Part shown: positions 36,180 to 44,158 of the stretch, piece after piece
Layout: each line of letters starts with the position of its first letter
Numbering within the stretch: the first letter of the stretch is position 1
DNA from: Cyanobacteria bacterium CYA
GTDB taxonomy: Bacteria; Planctomycetota; Phycisphaerae; Phycisphaerales; UBA1924
DNA: 64,000 nucleotides
Direction of reading: 5' to 3'
NCBI GenBank assembly: GCA_008363215.1
Contig: RHKP01000001.1
Coordinates: 62,001-126,000 of the forward strand
Program-made: the position numbers and the translations under genes
Notes under the pieces: model-generated
What the model was told of the DNA's origin: nothing
Seen by the model: the letters and a program-made list of their open reading frames with translations, nothing else
Databases searched by the model: none

Positions 36180-37679
36180 TCAGCCCAGCGCCGCGACAGC
36201 GCGGCCGACGTAGGCGGGGCTTGCGGGGTCCACACTGAACTCGGCGATGTTGGCCAGTGCCGGCGAGAGGTCGCCGGGGGTCAGATCCCGACGCGCGTCG
36301 AAGTGCTTGAGTTGCACGCGGTCAGGCCCATGGATGATGGCCGCAAACTTGGCGAGTTGCTTCTCCGCGTCGGCCAGCAGTTTCTTGAGGTTGCGGGTGC
36401 TCTTGTAGGTGTGGCGCGCGTGCAGCGGGCGGACGCCGCCGCAGCGCGGGTCGTAGCGGTCGAGGTGCCAGGGCTTGCGGTCCTCGCGTGAGCGCCAGGC
36501 GTCGGACTCCAGCCCGTGGCGCAGCAGGAAGACCAGCCGCTCGGCGATCTTGTCGGTCACCTCATCATCGGCCGAGACAACAAACACGTCAGGCCTCACC
36601 GAGGCGGGACGCCGGCTCACAGCCATCGCCAGTTCGGGTCCCTGTGGGATCAGCCCCTTCTCTTCGAGCAGCAGTCCGAGCACGACGTCCCCCATGCCGA
36701 AGCCGACAGCAGGCGTCGCGGGGCCGCCGAAGAGTTCGATCAGGTTGTCGTAGCGGCCGCCGCCGCAGATGGCCCGTTCGCCCTCTGCGATGAGTTCGAA
36801 GACGGTGCCGGTGTAATACGCCAGCCCGCGGACAATCGAGAGATCAAACTCGACCATGCCGACCAGCCCGTGTCGGATCAGCGTGCCGAACAGCGGGGCG
36901 ACCTGCCTGAACACGCCGATCTTCTGCTGTCCCTCTTCGCCGACTTTGATGACCGGCGGCATGCCGGCCTTGAAGAGCGAGGCGAATTTGGGATCGAGCC
37001 CCAGTTGCCCGAGTCGCAGCGCGATAGTTTCCACCGGGAGTTTGGCACTCGCGTCGAGCAGCTGCATGACCGGCTCGAGTTGCTCAGCCGTCACGCCCTT
37101 TTCCGCCAGCCACTCGGCGATGGCGCCGCGATGGCTCACCTTGGCTGCGAAATCCTTGTCGGAAAGCCCAAGCGTGCGACACAGTTCGACAGCGCAGCCG
37201 ATGACCTCGGCCTCGGCTGCGGCGCGGGCCTCCTGCGACCCGTCGTCGGCCAAGAAGTCGATGTTCCACTGCAAAAACTCGCGCAGGCGCCCGCGCTGCG
37301 GACGCTCAGCCCGGAAGTACGGCCCCGCGGTGAACCACTTGCACGGTTTGGGCAACTGCTGGGCCCGGGCGGCGTACATGCGGGCCAGCGTCGGCGTGAA
37401 CTCCGGACGCAGCGCGTAGGGCGCGCGGCCGGTCGCCTTCACCTGTGCGACCTCTTCCTCGGCCTTGCCGCTGAACGCCTGAAACAACTCGCCCAGGATG
37501 CCCTCGCCGCTCTTGACCGAGTACAACTCGGTGGTTTCGAAGGTGGGGCCTTCGATCTCGTCGAAGCCGTGGCGGATGGATACGTCGCGCCAGGCCTGCG
37601 TGAGGTAGCGTCGGACGAGCACGTCGTCGGGGTACAGGTCGCGCGTGCCCTTGGGGGACTGGAAGCGGAAACTGGGCAT
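36180..37679 (-). CDS. hisS: histidyl-tRNA synthetase, long form
   Basis: Class II synthetase of 499 residues. Motif 2 is GPYFRAERPQRGRLREFLQW, the histidine-specific RGLAYYTGTVFEL block has Ala where many HisRS have Asp, and motif 3 is within the CGGGRYDNL and VGFGMGDVVLGLLLEE segments. The C-terminal anticodon-binding domain follows (from RPDVFVVSADDE). The length, above the usual 420-430 residues, and the YALRPEFTPTLARMYAAR stretch fit the longer bacterial/organellar HisRS type. The ATG at 37679 begins the conserved PSFRFQSPKGTRDLYPDD; the in-frame extension upstream is repeat-derived. Confidence 0.92.
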   Translation of the reverse strand: MPSFRFQSPKGTRDLYPDDVLVRRYLTQAWRDVSIRHGFDEIEGPTFETTELYSVKSGEGILGELFQAFSGKAEEEVAQVKATGRAPYALRPEFTPTLARMYAARAQQLPKPCKWFTAGPYFRAERPQRGRLREFLQWNIDFLADDGSQEARAAAEAEVIGCAVELCRTLGLSDKDFAAKVSHRGAIAEWLAEKGVTAEQLEPVMQLLDASAKLPVETIALRLGQLGLDPKFASLFKAGMPPVIKVGEEGQQKIGVFRQVAPLFGTLIRHGLVGMVEFDLSIVRGLAYYTGTVFELIAEGERAICGGGRYDNLIELFGGPATPAVGFGMGDVVLGLLLEEKGLIPQGPELAMAVSRRPASVRPDVFVVSADDEVTDKIAERLVFLLRHGLESDAWRSREDRKPWHLDRYDPRCGGVRPLHARHTYKSTRNLKKLLADAEKQLAKFAAIIHGPDRVQLKHFDARRDLTPGDLSPALANIAEFSVDPASPAYVGRAVAALG

Positions 37680-37703
37680 GGGGCAAGGGTAGGGGGAGGG
37701 GAA

Positions 37704-37738
37704 GGCATTGGGGATTCGGCATCGGGCATTCGGCACGG
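37704..37738. repeat. heptamer tandem repeat (GGCATTC type)
   Basis: Five successive imperfect 7-base units read GGCATTG, GGGATTC, GGCATCG, GGCATTC, GGCACGG. The array sits just upstream of hisS, and a reading frame through it would extend HisS N-terminally with non-family residues. Confidence 0.7.
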
Positions 37739-37764
37739 AGGGGTACAAGCCCGACGCGCGAGCG

Positions 37765-37820
37765 AGGGAAGCGATGAATCGACGCAGCGAAGAGACGCAG
37801 AGACGACGTCAGGAGGCGAA
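37765..37820. repeat. octamer-periodic repeat upstream of hisS
   Basis: Purine-rich sequence with 8-base rhythm (AGCGATGA, ATCGACGC, AGCGAAGA, GACGCAGA, GACGACGT), the same family as the repeats inside dnaE and leuS but here outside a gene. Confidence 0.6.
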
Positions 37821-37891
37821 GTGAGCGACGCCCGGCCGGCAGGCTCGGAGGGGCTTGGGCTCCCAGCCACGGAGGAAGCCTGGGTCCGTAG

Positions 37892-37910
37892 CCCCGGGCG
37901 CCGCCCGGGG
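37892..37910. repeat. GC-rich hairpin element
   Basis: Perfect 8-base stems CCCCGGGC (37892-37899) and GCCCGGGG (37903-37910) around a GCC loop, within a longer GTAGCCCCGGGCG element. No T-run follows, so it is more likely a REP-type unit than a terminator. Confidence 0.6.
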
Positions 37911-38200
37911 TTGCAGCGCGGCCCCAAGTCAAAGCCCCGGAGCGGCGACCGTGTCACGGAACAGCCCTCGTCTGCGGCGAACGAGGCCTCATCCGTGGCG
38001 CTTTGGTGCGCTTCGACCACCCATTGCCGGGCCCCGGAAACGCCCGAGACCGCGTTGGCGGGGCGTGAGCGGGGTTCGTTGGCGTTCAAGGTAAGGATGT
38101 CTACAACCGTCACAGGAACCCAAGACCCCACTCCGGCACGGCATCCTTTCGGGAGAGTATTTACTTTGACAGGCGACTGAGAACCTGATACGTTGTGGGC

Positions 38201-39364
38201 ATGGGCATAGGTATGGGCAGGCAAGCCCGCACTCCCTCCCGTCCGCCAGTTATTCTTGCTCTTGTGGTCTTCGTGTGCATCCTGCACCAGGTCGCCTGTG
38301 CTCAGGAACTTGGTTCGCTCGAGTGGTTCGAGGCGCAGTGGGAGGCAGCCGCGAGAGTTGAAATCCCAGAGAATTCTTACATCGAGTACGAGGTCGTCTC
38401 ACCGATTGCTGGCGATGAGGGAGAAATCGAACAACTCCGCCGCATCGTCGAAGGAAAACCCGACCATCCGCTCCGGGAGCGTTATGAGTCTCTCCAGTGG
38501 CAAGCCGAGCACGGTCCGCCACGAATCCGATATCGCTTGTGGTACGGTGACGCGAAGCACTGGCGTCTGAGCCACGACTTCCACCAGCCTTCCCCGTTGC
38601 AGTATCGGGATGTGGCAGTGCGAGGCCGTGAGTCATGGCAATTGACCGAGCGGAGTCTGAGCCTGGTTGACTCGAGTCGACCACCTGTGGATCGTGATCC
38701 AGAGAGTGTGCTCCGGTCAGTACCGGTTTTCCTCCAGAACTGGATGTTCCCGGGCAGCGCGGTGTCGACACCTTTGGGCTTTACACCCGAAAGTGCGCAG
38801 ATCATTGAAGACAAGTGGATCGGGACGATTCGATCGTCGACCGGGGAGCGCATCTTCGAACTGCGCGGGCACGTGGTCGGAGGGCGCGTGCAAGTGGAAA
38901 GCTCGACTGCGGTTCAGTCACTCGACGAACCACGCTGGGCTGGTTGGTCCAGCACCTTTTCAGACTGGGCATTTGAGGAGTTTCTTGGACGCTGGGTCGC
39001 TCGCACCCGTTCCACCACTGGACCGGACGGAACCCCTGGACAATCCGAAACGTTGATTCAGATCCGCCCGCTGAATGAAGGTGAACTCGCAACTCTGCTG
39101 ACGACACCAACAGTCGCTGGGGAGGACCAACTCCGCGGGAAGTCCACATTCACGGCCATCAATGACTTCCGGACGGGCGTCCGAACAGATCTGAGCGAGG
39201 CGGGAGCGCCAAAATCGCTGCTCCCGGAGTGGACGCAGAAGAAGTCGCCTCCGACATGGTTACGACCCGTGGGATGGGCGACTGCCGTCGGCATTGTTGT
39301 CGCTCTTGTATGGGTGCGTGTGCGATCCATATCAAATCAGAATCTGAGGCAAGGAGCCGCGTGA
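38201..39364 (+). CDS. exported single-span protein of unknown function, cluster gene 1
   Basis: Protein of 387 residues with an N-terminal signal peptide (hydrophobic PVILALVVFVCILHQVACA, likely cut before QELGS) and one C-terminal transmembrane helix (VGWATAVGIVVALVWVRVRS), so the large central domain (about 35-360) should face the periplasm or outside. The domain has many Trp/Arg pairs (YRLWYGDAKHWRLSHDFHQ, SWQLTERSLSLVD) and no recognised family. The start could also be GTG 38195 or ATG 38213. Its stop overlaps the next gene's start by one base (TGATG), with AAGGAG 7 bases before that start, so the pair is coupled. Codon use looks slightly less GC-biased than neighbouring housekeeping genes (impression only). 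Confidence 0.7.
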   Translation: MGIGMGRQARTPSRPPVILALVVFVCILHQVACAQELGSLEWFEAQWEAAARVEIPENSYIEYEVVSPIAGDEGEIEQLRRIVEGKPDHPLRERYESLQWQAEHGPPRIRYRLWYGDAKHWRLSHDFHQPSPLQYRDVAVRGRESWQLTERSLSLVDSSRPPVDRDPESVLRSVPVFLQNWMFPGSAVSTPLGFTPESAQIIEDKWIGTIRSSTGERIFELRGHVVGGRVQVESSTAVQSLDEPRWAGWSSTFSDWAFEEFLGRWVARTRSTTGPDGTPGQSETLIQIRPLNEGELATLLTTPTVAGEDQLRGKSTFTAINDFRTGVRTDLSEAGAPKSLLPEWTQKKSPPTWLRPVGWATAVGIVVALVWVRVRSISNQNLRQGAA

Positions 39365-39729
39365 TGAGGCGAGCATCAGTGGTGAGTGTGATTCGTCAGG
39401 CATTCCCTGTGGCGCTCGGCGGTGCACTGGCAATCCCGGTGATGGCGGCGTGCTACAGTGAAATCGGGATCGGGACGGCGTGCTCGCTTCAGATCTCATG
39501 TGACACAACAGACGCATGCAGCATGGTGGATACGATCGAAGACGAGTCTGCTTACACCACGTCGTCTGAAGGCATACGGGATACGAGCACGCCGGTTGGC
39601 TACTTGTGTTGGAAGGAGTGGAGAGAGCGGGACTTGCTGAATCAATGCGTGGTCCCGAAGTTCTGCGCGCCGGTCGTGAACGGAGCCGAGGCGACAGGAG
39701 GGCTTTGCCCTGTTGGGCCCCCTCAATGA
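39364..39729 (+). CDS. small secreted protein with eight cysteines, cluster gene 2
   Basis: Protein of 121 residues with an N-terminal signal segment (SVIRQAFPVALGGALAIPVM) followed by ACYSE. The roughly 90-residue mature part contains eight Cys (CYS, TACS, ISCD, DACS, YLCW, NQCV, KFCA, GLCP), an even number that suits four disulfides. I recognise no family. The sequence before the first Cys is not a standard lipobox. It overlaps the upstream gene by one base and the MauE-like gene by four. A small Cys-rich exported partner of a MauE-type membrane protein would be expected to need oxidative folding; this is inference. Confidence 0.7.
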   Translation: MRRASVVSVIRQAFPVALGGALAIPVMAACYSEIGIGTACSLQISCDTTDACSMVDTIEDESAYTTSSEGIRDTSTPVGYLCWKEWRERDLLNQCVVPKFCAPVVNGAEATGGLCPVGPPQ

Positions 39730-40244
39730 TCGAGCATTCGCAAGTGTCTCCGGCGCGGTCATGGGGTGTCCGTGTACATGGCTTCTTCCGCCGCGCCTTG
39801 GCAAGCCGATGGGCATGTCGGATTCCGGTGATTGCGATCGTCTTGATTGGCGCCGCCGGGCTGGCGAAGGCCGCCACATTTGAACTCTTCGTCGGCTCCC
39901 TGCAGGCGTGGCAGACCATGCCGCGGGGTGGCGAACTCCCGGTCGCGGCAACCGCCGTGGCGACGGAAATAGCGAACGCAGCCGGCTGGTTTCTATTCCC
40001 CCATCGCAGAGGGCTGATTGTCTGTGTTGCCGCATCGTTTCTCTTCGCCGTAACCACGGCGTACACAATAGAAACTGTGTATGCGAAGCCTCCCGATTGC
40101 TTGTGCTTTGGGCCCATCAAGGCCTTTGAGGCCCATCAGGCGTCCTTATGGCGGTTGACACTACGCAACGGCGCTCTGCTTGTTTGCCTGCTTCCAGGCA
40201 TATTGTGCCACTGTGTTCGCATGGCCGGCCGGGGTGTCTTGTGA
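39726..40244 (+). CDS. MauE/DoxX-like membrane protein, cluster gene 3
   Basis: Protein of 172 residues with about four hydrophobic helices (IPVIAIVLIGAAGLAKAATF, IANAAGWFLF, GLIVCVAASFLFAVTTAYTI, ALLVCLLPGILCHCV). Between the third and fourth lies PPDCLCFGP followed by LRNGALLVCLLPG. This CxCFG plus RN(A/G)LL pattern matches the MauE group of methylamine utilisation proteins and DoxX-like relatives, thought to help form disulfides in exported Cys-rich proteins. It overlaps cluster gene 2 (ATGA) and gene 4 (GTGA). No methylamine dehydrogenase genes are near, so a different client, perhaps the eight-cysteine protein, is likelier. Confidence 0.65.
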   Translation: MIEHSQVSPARSWGVRVHGFFRRALASRWACRIPVIAIVLIGAAGLAKAATFELFVGSLQAWQTMPRGGELPVAATAVATEIANAAGWFLFPHRRGLIVCVAASFLFAVTTAYTIETVYAKPPDCLCFGPIKAFEAHQASLWRLTLRNGALLVCLLPGILCHCVRMAGRGVL

Positions 40245-40990
40245 CTCCACATGTCACAGAGTCACGCGCCGGGTTCACATTGGTTGAACTGATCCTCGTC
40301 GTTGCACTCATCGGCGTCTTGGCAGGTCTGCTGCTTCCCACCCTCGGCCGGGCAAGGGCGGTCGCTCAAGACACGGTCTCGCTCTCGAACCTCCGCTCGC
40401 ACGCTCAGAACCTTGCGGCCTATGCGGGTGACTGGGACGATTACGTCCCGGCGATCACACATCCACGTGCAACGCTGTCGGTCATCCGCGGCGGCGGAGA
40501 GGTGCATACCGTTCCATACTTCCACGCCGCGTACCTGTGGAACATCGCGCTGTGTGACGCTTACTACGAGGGGCAGGCACGACATGCGTCGTTTGAACAC
40601 CCCGGCTTCAAGATCGTTGACGCGACCTGGAACAGTTACCTCTTGACTGCTTCGTACATGGCTGACACAGGGTACTGGGCCGCAGAGACACGGTTGTCCG
40701 ATGCGTCGCAACTCGGACACAGCCGACTCAGTCGTACGCTTTTCGCCTCGCAAAAAGTGCTGCTGACCGAGTGGCATCCGCGTTTCGGACTTGCGTTCGT
40801 GCGGTCCGACGAGACGCCCGAATGGCCGATGGGGCTTGCGTTTGCGGATGGCAGCGCCAGCCGACTGAGGCCAGAACATCTGATCCGACCCTACCCCCTC
40901 GGGGATGGCGGCGGACCGCAGGGATTCTTATCGATCGGAGTCTATGGCATGCACACCGCCTTCGGCTGGCGCGGGCAAGACCGGCGGTAG
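40241..40990 (+). CDS. free-standing pseudopilin-like protein, cluster gene 4
   Basis: Protein of 249 residues. Its leader ends SRAG, then FTLVELILVVALIGVLAGLL, so prepilin peptidase would cut after Gly and leave Glu at +5. The body has one Cys (ALCDAY) and a MGLAFADGSASRL block, the FADG(H/S)A motif common in planctomycete single pseudopilins (DUF1559-type). It starts with GTG 40241, overlapping the stop of cluster gene 3. The linkage to genes 1-3 suggests that the four products act together at the cell surface. Confidence 0.75.
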   Translation: MTPHVTESRAGFTLVELILVVALIGVLAGLLLPTLGRARAVAQDTVSLSNLRSHAQNLAAYAGDWDDYVPAITHPRATLSVIRGGGEVHTVPYFHAAYLWNIALCDAYYEGQARHASFEHPGFKIVDATWNSYLLTASYMADTGYWAAETRLSDASQLGHSRLSRTLFASQKVLLTEWHPRFGLAFVRSDETPEWPMGLAFADGSASRLRPEHLIRPYPLGDGGGPQGFLSIGVYGMHTAFGWRGQDRR

Positions 40991-41711
40991 GGCGGGGTAT
41001 ACCGACCTCGCGTGACGCGAACTGAGTCCACAGGCCGTACCACCGCACGTCGTTCTCGACATCGGCGCGGTTGTTGTCTGTGCAAAATCTCTGGCTCATG
41101 GACTCGGCCTTCCTCCGCGTACTCCTTTTTCTCGCCGCCGGGGGGACAGCAAGATCGCACCTTCCTCCACATTACCCGCAAACTGGCCGCGTCTTTGCGC
41201 GATCACCGCATCGAAGTTTGACACTCCGGGTCGGCGCACGGGGCGCTGGCTGCGGAAGCACGAACGAGTCGCGTCTATAGAAATGAGCACCGCACGGGCA
41301 CCGTGCCCAGCAACATTGTCGGCAAGATCGAGTTCTTCGAACAGCACCTGCCCGACGGGGCCGTGAGCCCGACCAGCATCCGCATCACCGCCGCGCACTC
41401 AGGCGGGACGAGCGACCGAACCAACCCCTTCACCATCCTCTTCGGCACGGCGGGCGGGTCGAGCGGGGGGACGGCGGGGGCCGGGGGGTAGGGGCCTCAG
41501 TCTGGCGGCGTGAGTGACACGGTCCATCCGGGCCCGTGCGGGCGGCTGCGGCCGCGCTTTTTCATGGCCCGACCTCTCCGACGCGCCCCCCTATCATCTG
41601 CCCAAGGCCCACGGGCGGGAGCGTCCGGGGGGCAGGGTATCGGTTCGGAGAGCCGATCGACCCAGAGCAGCGTCGGCTCGCAGAGCCGCACTACCCCGCT
41701 TCGGAGACGTC
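40991..41711. other. long intergenic region before nuoG
   Basis: About 720 bases without a convincing gene. A possible small frame at 41303-41491 (62 residues, beginning SNIVGKIEFFEQHLPDGAVS and ending in Gly/Ser repeats) has no ribosome site and looks like the end of a longer broken frame that stays open upstream (YRNEHRTGTVP). I see no tRNA and no clear terminator. The nuoG start is preceded by GGAG 6 bases before its ATG. Confidence 0.5.
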
Positions 41712-43478
41712 ATGCCGAGCATCAAGGTCAACGGGAAGGTGTGCGAGTTTGAGAAGGGTGAGAAGATCATCGACGTGGCCTTGCGGTCGGGCGTCGAGAT
41801 CCCCCATTACTGTTACCACCCGGGGCTTTCGGTGCCGGCGCAGTGTCGCATCTGCCTGGCGGAGATCTGGGCGCCCAACCCGCGCAACGACAATAAGTTG
41901 GAGCCGCTCATGGGCGGCAAACTGCTGCCCACCTGCGCCACCGAATGCACCGACGGCATGGAGGTCTACGCCGACAGCCCCAAGTCAGTTGCCAACCAGA
42001 AGGCGGTGATGGAATACCTGCTCATCAGCCACCCGCTGGATTGCCCGGTGTGCGACAAGGCCGGCGAATGCACGCTGCAGGATTACAGTTACCGCTACGG
42101 GCGCGGAACGAGCCGGTTTGAAGAGGTCAAGGTCAAGCAGGCCAAGAAAGACCTGGGCCCCACCATCTACGTCTACGCAGACCGCTGCATCATGTGTACG
42201 CGGTGTGTGCGCTTCGCCAAGGAGATCCCCGGCACCAGCGAACTGATGATCGAGGGGCGCGGGAACATCTGCCAGATTGATATCTTCCCCGGCGAACCGC
42301 TCGACAACCCGTTGGCTGGCAACGTGGTCGACTTGTGCCCGGTGGGGGCACTGGTTGACAAGGACTTTCTGTTCGCCCAGCGCGTGTGGTTCCTCAAGCG
42401 CACGCCTTCGATCGACGGGATCACGGCCTCGGGCGACAACATCTGGATCGAGCACAACCAGGGACGCATCTATCGCCTCAAGCCGCGGCGGAACCTCGCG
42501 ATCAACCGGTGGTGGATCAGCGACGAGGTGCGCTACGGGTGGAAGTTCGTCCACTCGGAAAACCGCTTGACCACGCCGATGCGCCGCCAGCACGGGGTGC
42601 TGGTCGAGAGCGGATGGCAGAAGGCGATCGACCAGATGATCGCCGGCGTCAGCGCAGCCGGCAGCGACATGGGCAAGCGTGTCGGGCTGCTCGTCAGCCC
42701 GATGCTCAGTTGCGAAGATGCATACCTGCTGGTGCAGATGGCCCGCGAACTCGACCCGCAGGCGGTGATCGCGATGGGCCCGGTGCCGGTGGATGGGCAG
42801 GACCAGATCTTCCCGCCCGGCACGCCGCCCGAGGATCCCAAGTCGTTCCGCATCTGCGCCGAGAAGGCGCCGAATGCGCGCGGCGTCAAGCGCGTGCTCG
42901 ATTCGTTCGGCGGGCGCGTCGGTTTCGAGGAGTTCGTCGGCCAGGTCGCGTCGGGCCAGGTCGGGGCGGCCATCGTCACCGGCAACTATCCGAGCACGTG
43001 GACCACGGAGAACGTGGTGCGCGCGCTCGACAAGGCGTACCTGGTGGTGATCGACTGCTTGCAGAGCGATCTGGCCGACAAGGCCGACATCGTGCTGCCG
43101 GCGGCGACCTTCGCCGAGAAGGCCGGCACGTTTGAGAATCATGCGGGCGTGTTGCAGGCCTTCGAGCAGGCGATTCCGGTGGTCGGGCAGAGCAAGCCCG
43201 AGGCACAGATCGCGCTGGACGTGCTGGCGGTGCTTGAGGGACAGGGTCTCGTGCGTCCACACGCCGGGTACGACGACATGATCGTGGACGAAGGCCCCGG
43301 GCAGGTGCCGGCGGCCACGGCCTCGGTCGCAGTGCCGCGGGCGCGGCTGTACAACGCGGCGGACACACGAACGCACATGGCCGAGGCGAACGCGGCACTG
43401 GGTGTCTTTGCGAGCGAGGTCAAGTTGCCAGCGCAGGACGAACACGTCGAGACGGACATGCCGCTGGTGGAGTTGTAA
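41712..43478 (+). CDS. nuoG: NADH-quinone oxidoreductase chain G
   Basis: Peripheral-arm iron-sulfur subunit of complex I, 588 residues. It has a ferredoxin-type [2Fe-2S] set (C34, C45, C48 with C75 or C79), the N3-type [4Fe-4S] site with His107, C111, C114 and C120 in HPLDCPVCDKAGEC, and C159, C162, C165 with C209 in DRCIMCTRC and DLCPVGAL. The rest is a shortened molybdopterin-oxidoreductase-like domain without a metal-binding signature. At under 600 residues it is shorter than E. coli NuoG (about 900). No other nuo genes are in the window, although NuoG is normally in a full operon; a formate or HoxU-type dehydrogenase role is a weaker option. Confidence 0.85.
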   Translation: MPSIKVNGKVCEFEKGEKIIDVALRSGVEIPHYCYHPGLSVPAQCRICLAEIWAPNPRNDNKLEPLMGGKLLPTCATECTDGMEVYADSPKSVANQKAVMEYLLISHPLDCPVCDKAGECTLQDYSYRYGRGTSRFEEVKVKQAKKDLGPTIYVYADRCIMCTRCVRFAKEIPGTSELMIEGRGNICQIDIFPGEPLDNPLAGNVVDLCPVGALVDKDFLFAQRVWFLKRTPSIDGITASGDNIWIEHNQGRIYRLKPRRNLAINRWWISDEVRYGWKFVHSENRLTTPMRRQHGVLVESGWQKAIDQMIAGVSAAGSDMGKRVGLLVSPMLSCEDAYLLVQMARELDPQAVIAMGPVPVDGQDQIFPPGTPPEDPKSFRICAEKAPNARGVKRVLDSFGGRVGFEEFVGQVASGQVGAAIVTGNYPSTWTTENVVRALDKAYLVVIDCLQSDLADKADIVLPAATFAEKAGTFENHAGVLQAFEQAIPVVGQSKPEAQIALDVLAVLEGQGLVRPHAGYDDMIVDEGPGQVPAATASVAVPRARLYNAADTRTHMAEANAALGVFASEVKLPAQDEHVETDMPLVEL

Positions 43479-43501
43479 CGCTCGCCTCTGTGCCTTCAGT
43501 G

Positions 43502-43535
43502 GGACCGGGCTCCGTGGGACCGGGTTCCAGCCGGT
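43502..43535. repeat. direct repeat of TGGGACCGGG(C/T)TCC
   Basis: Two adjacent copies of TGGGACCGGG followed by C or T and TCC, in the spacer after nuoG. They form part of a GC-rich, repeat-bearing stretch that extends to the inverted elements at 43557-43612. Confidence 0.6.
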
Positions 43536-43556
43536 GATCGATCAGACGGCGATTTC

Positions 43557-43612
43557 GCGAGCGTGAAGCGCGAGCGGGGGATTCCCGCGCTCCCTCGTTG
43601 GCGCTTCGGGCT
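43557..43612. repeat. inverted pair of GAGCCCGAAGCGC-type elements
   Basis: A forward element containing GCGTGAAGCGCGAGCGGGGG is followed about 12 bases later by an inverted one, CCCTCGTTGGCGCTTCGGGC (43592-43611). The pair could form a hairpin in the spacer between nuoG and the convergent gene at 43742. Related elements occur at 8045, 37746 and 55607. Confidence 0.65.
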
Positions 43613-43741
43613 GGTATCAAGTCGTCGCACCTGACGATGAACGAGTCCCGACCATCACGGAGGGGAGTCTTGCGCTTGGGCGTCAATCGCTTGGTCTCGC
43701 CCGCGCTCGGCTACCTCGCTTCGCGCGCTTCATGCGAAAGA

Positions 43742-44149
43742 TCATTGCCGGGGGGAATCGCCGATCTCACGGACGGGGCTCGCAGGCTCATCAGACTTGA
43801 GATCCCGGTCGTCAAATCCAACCACAGCCCGCCAACCTCTTCGGACGGCATCGATCGCGTACGCCACGCCACATTCGGGACAGTGGCCCATCATGGGACT
43901 CTGCGCTAGGTTGTATCCGCACTTGAGACAAAAGCGACCGTCGTTCTCGCGGAGTTCACGCCGAATCCCCTTGCCCCACCGAATAAAGAACACAAAGTTG
44001 ATAGCCCCGGCAAAGACAACCGCTCCCATCAATGCGGCGGCCACGCCCCACCCGGCCTTTGATGCTGGCACTGCGAAGACCGCGCCCAGCAACAAAGGTA
44101 TGGCGGGCCAGAGTCCAATCTTCAAGATAGTAAAACGGGAACCCTGCAA
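43742..44149 (-). CDS. membrane protein with CxxCGY...CPECG zinc ribbon
   Basis: Protein of 135 residues: hydrophobic helices in the first 60 residues (AIPLLLGAVFAVPAS, VAAALMGAVVFAGAINFVFF), then a cytoplasmic-looking part with a zinc ribbon CLKCGYNLAQSPMMGHCPECG. The CxxCGYxL...CPECG pattern is frequent in small planctomycete membrane proteins of unknown function; a second example is at 53967-54488. The start is a TTG at 44149, 9 bases after the upstream stop, with an AGGGG-like site before it. It may share a transcript with the gene at 44159. Confidence 0.65.
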   Translation of the reverse strand: MQGSRFTILKIGLWPAIPLLLGAVFAVPASKAGWGVAAALMGAVVFAGAINFVFFIRWGKGIRRELRENDGRFCLKCGYNLAQSPMMGHCPECGVAYAIDAVRRGWRAVVGFDDRDLKSDEPASPVREIGDSPRQ

Positions 44150-44158
44150 CGGAGGCCC

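Larger units (their letters stand above)
37680..38200. other. repeat-dense intergenic region
   Basis: About 520 bases with no convincing gene, packed with repeats: a heptamer array (GGCATTC type, 37704-37738), a GAGCCCGAAGCGC-type element (37746-37769), an octamer-periodic stretch (37765-37820), a loose stem CCCAG/CTGGG around a CGGAG-containing loop (37862-37884) and a strong hairpin (37892-37910). It must also carry the promoter for the four-gene cluster starting at 38201, and of hisS on the other strand. Confidence 0.7.

Noticed and set aside
36870-36900. HisS RGLAYYTG (Ala for the common Asp) as an inactivating change
   Set aside because: Functional HisRS of the long type also carry this variation, and the other motifs are intact.
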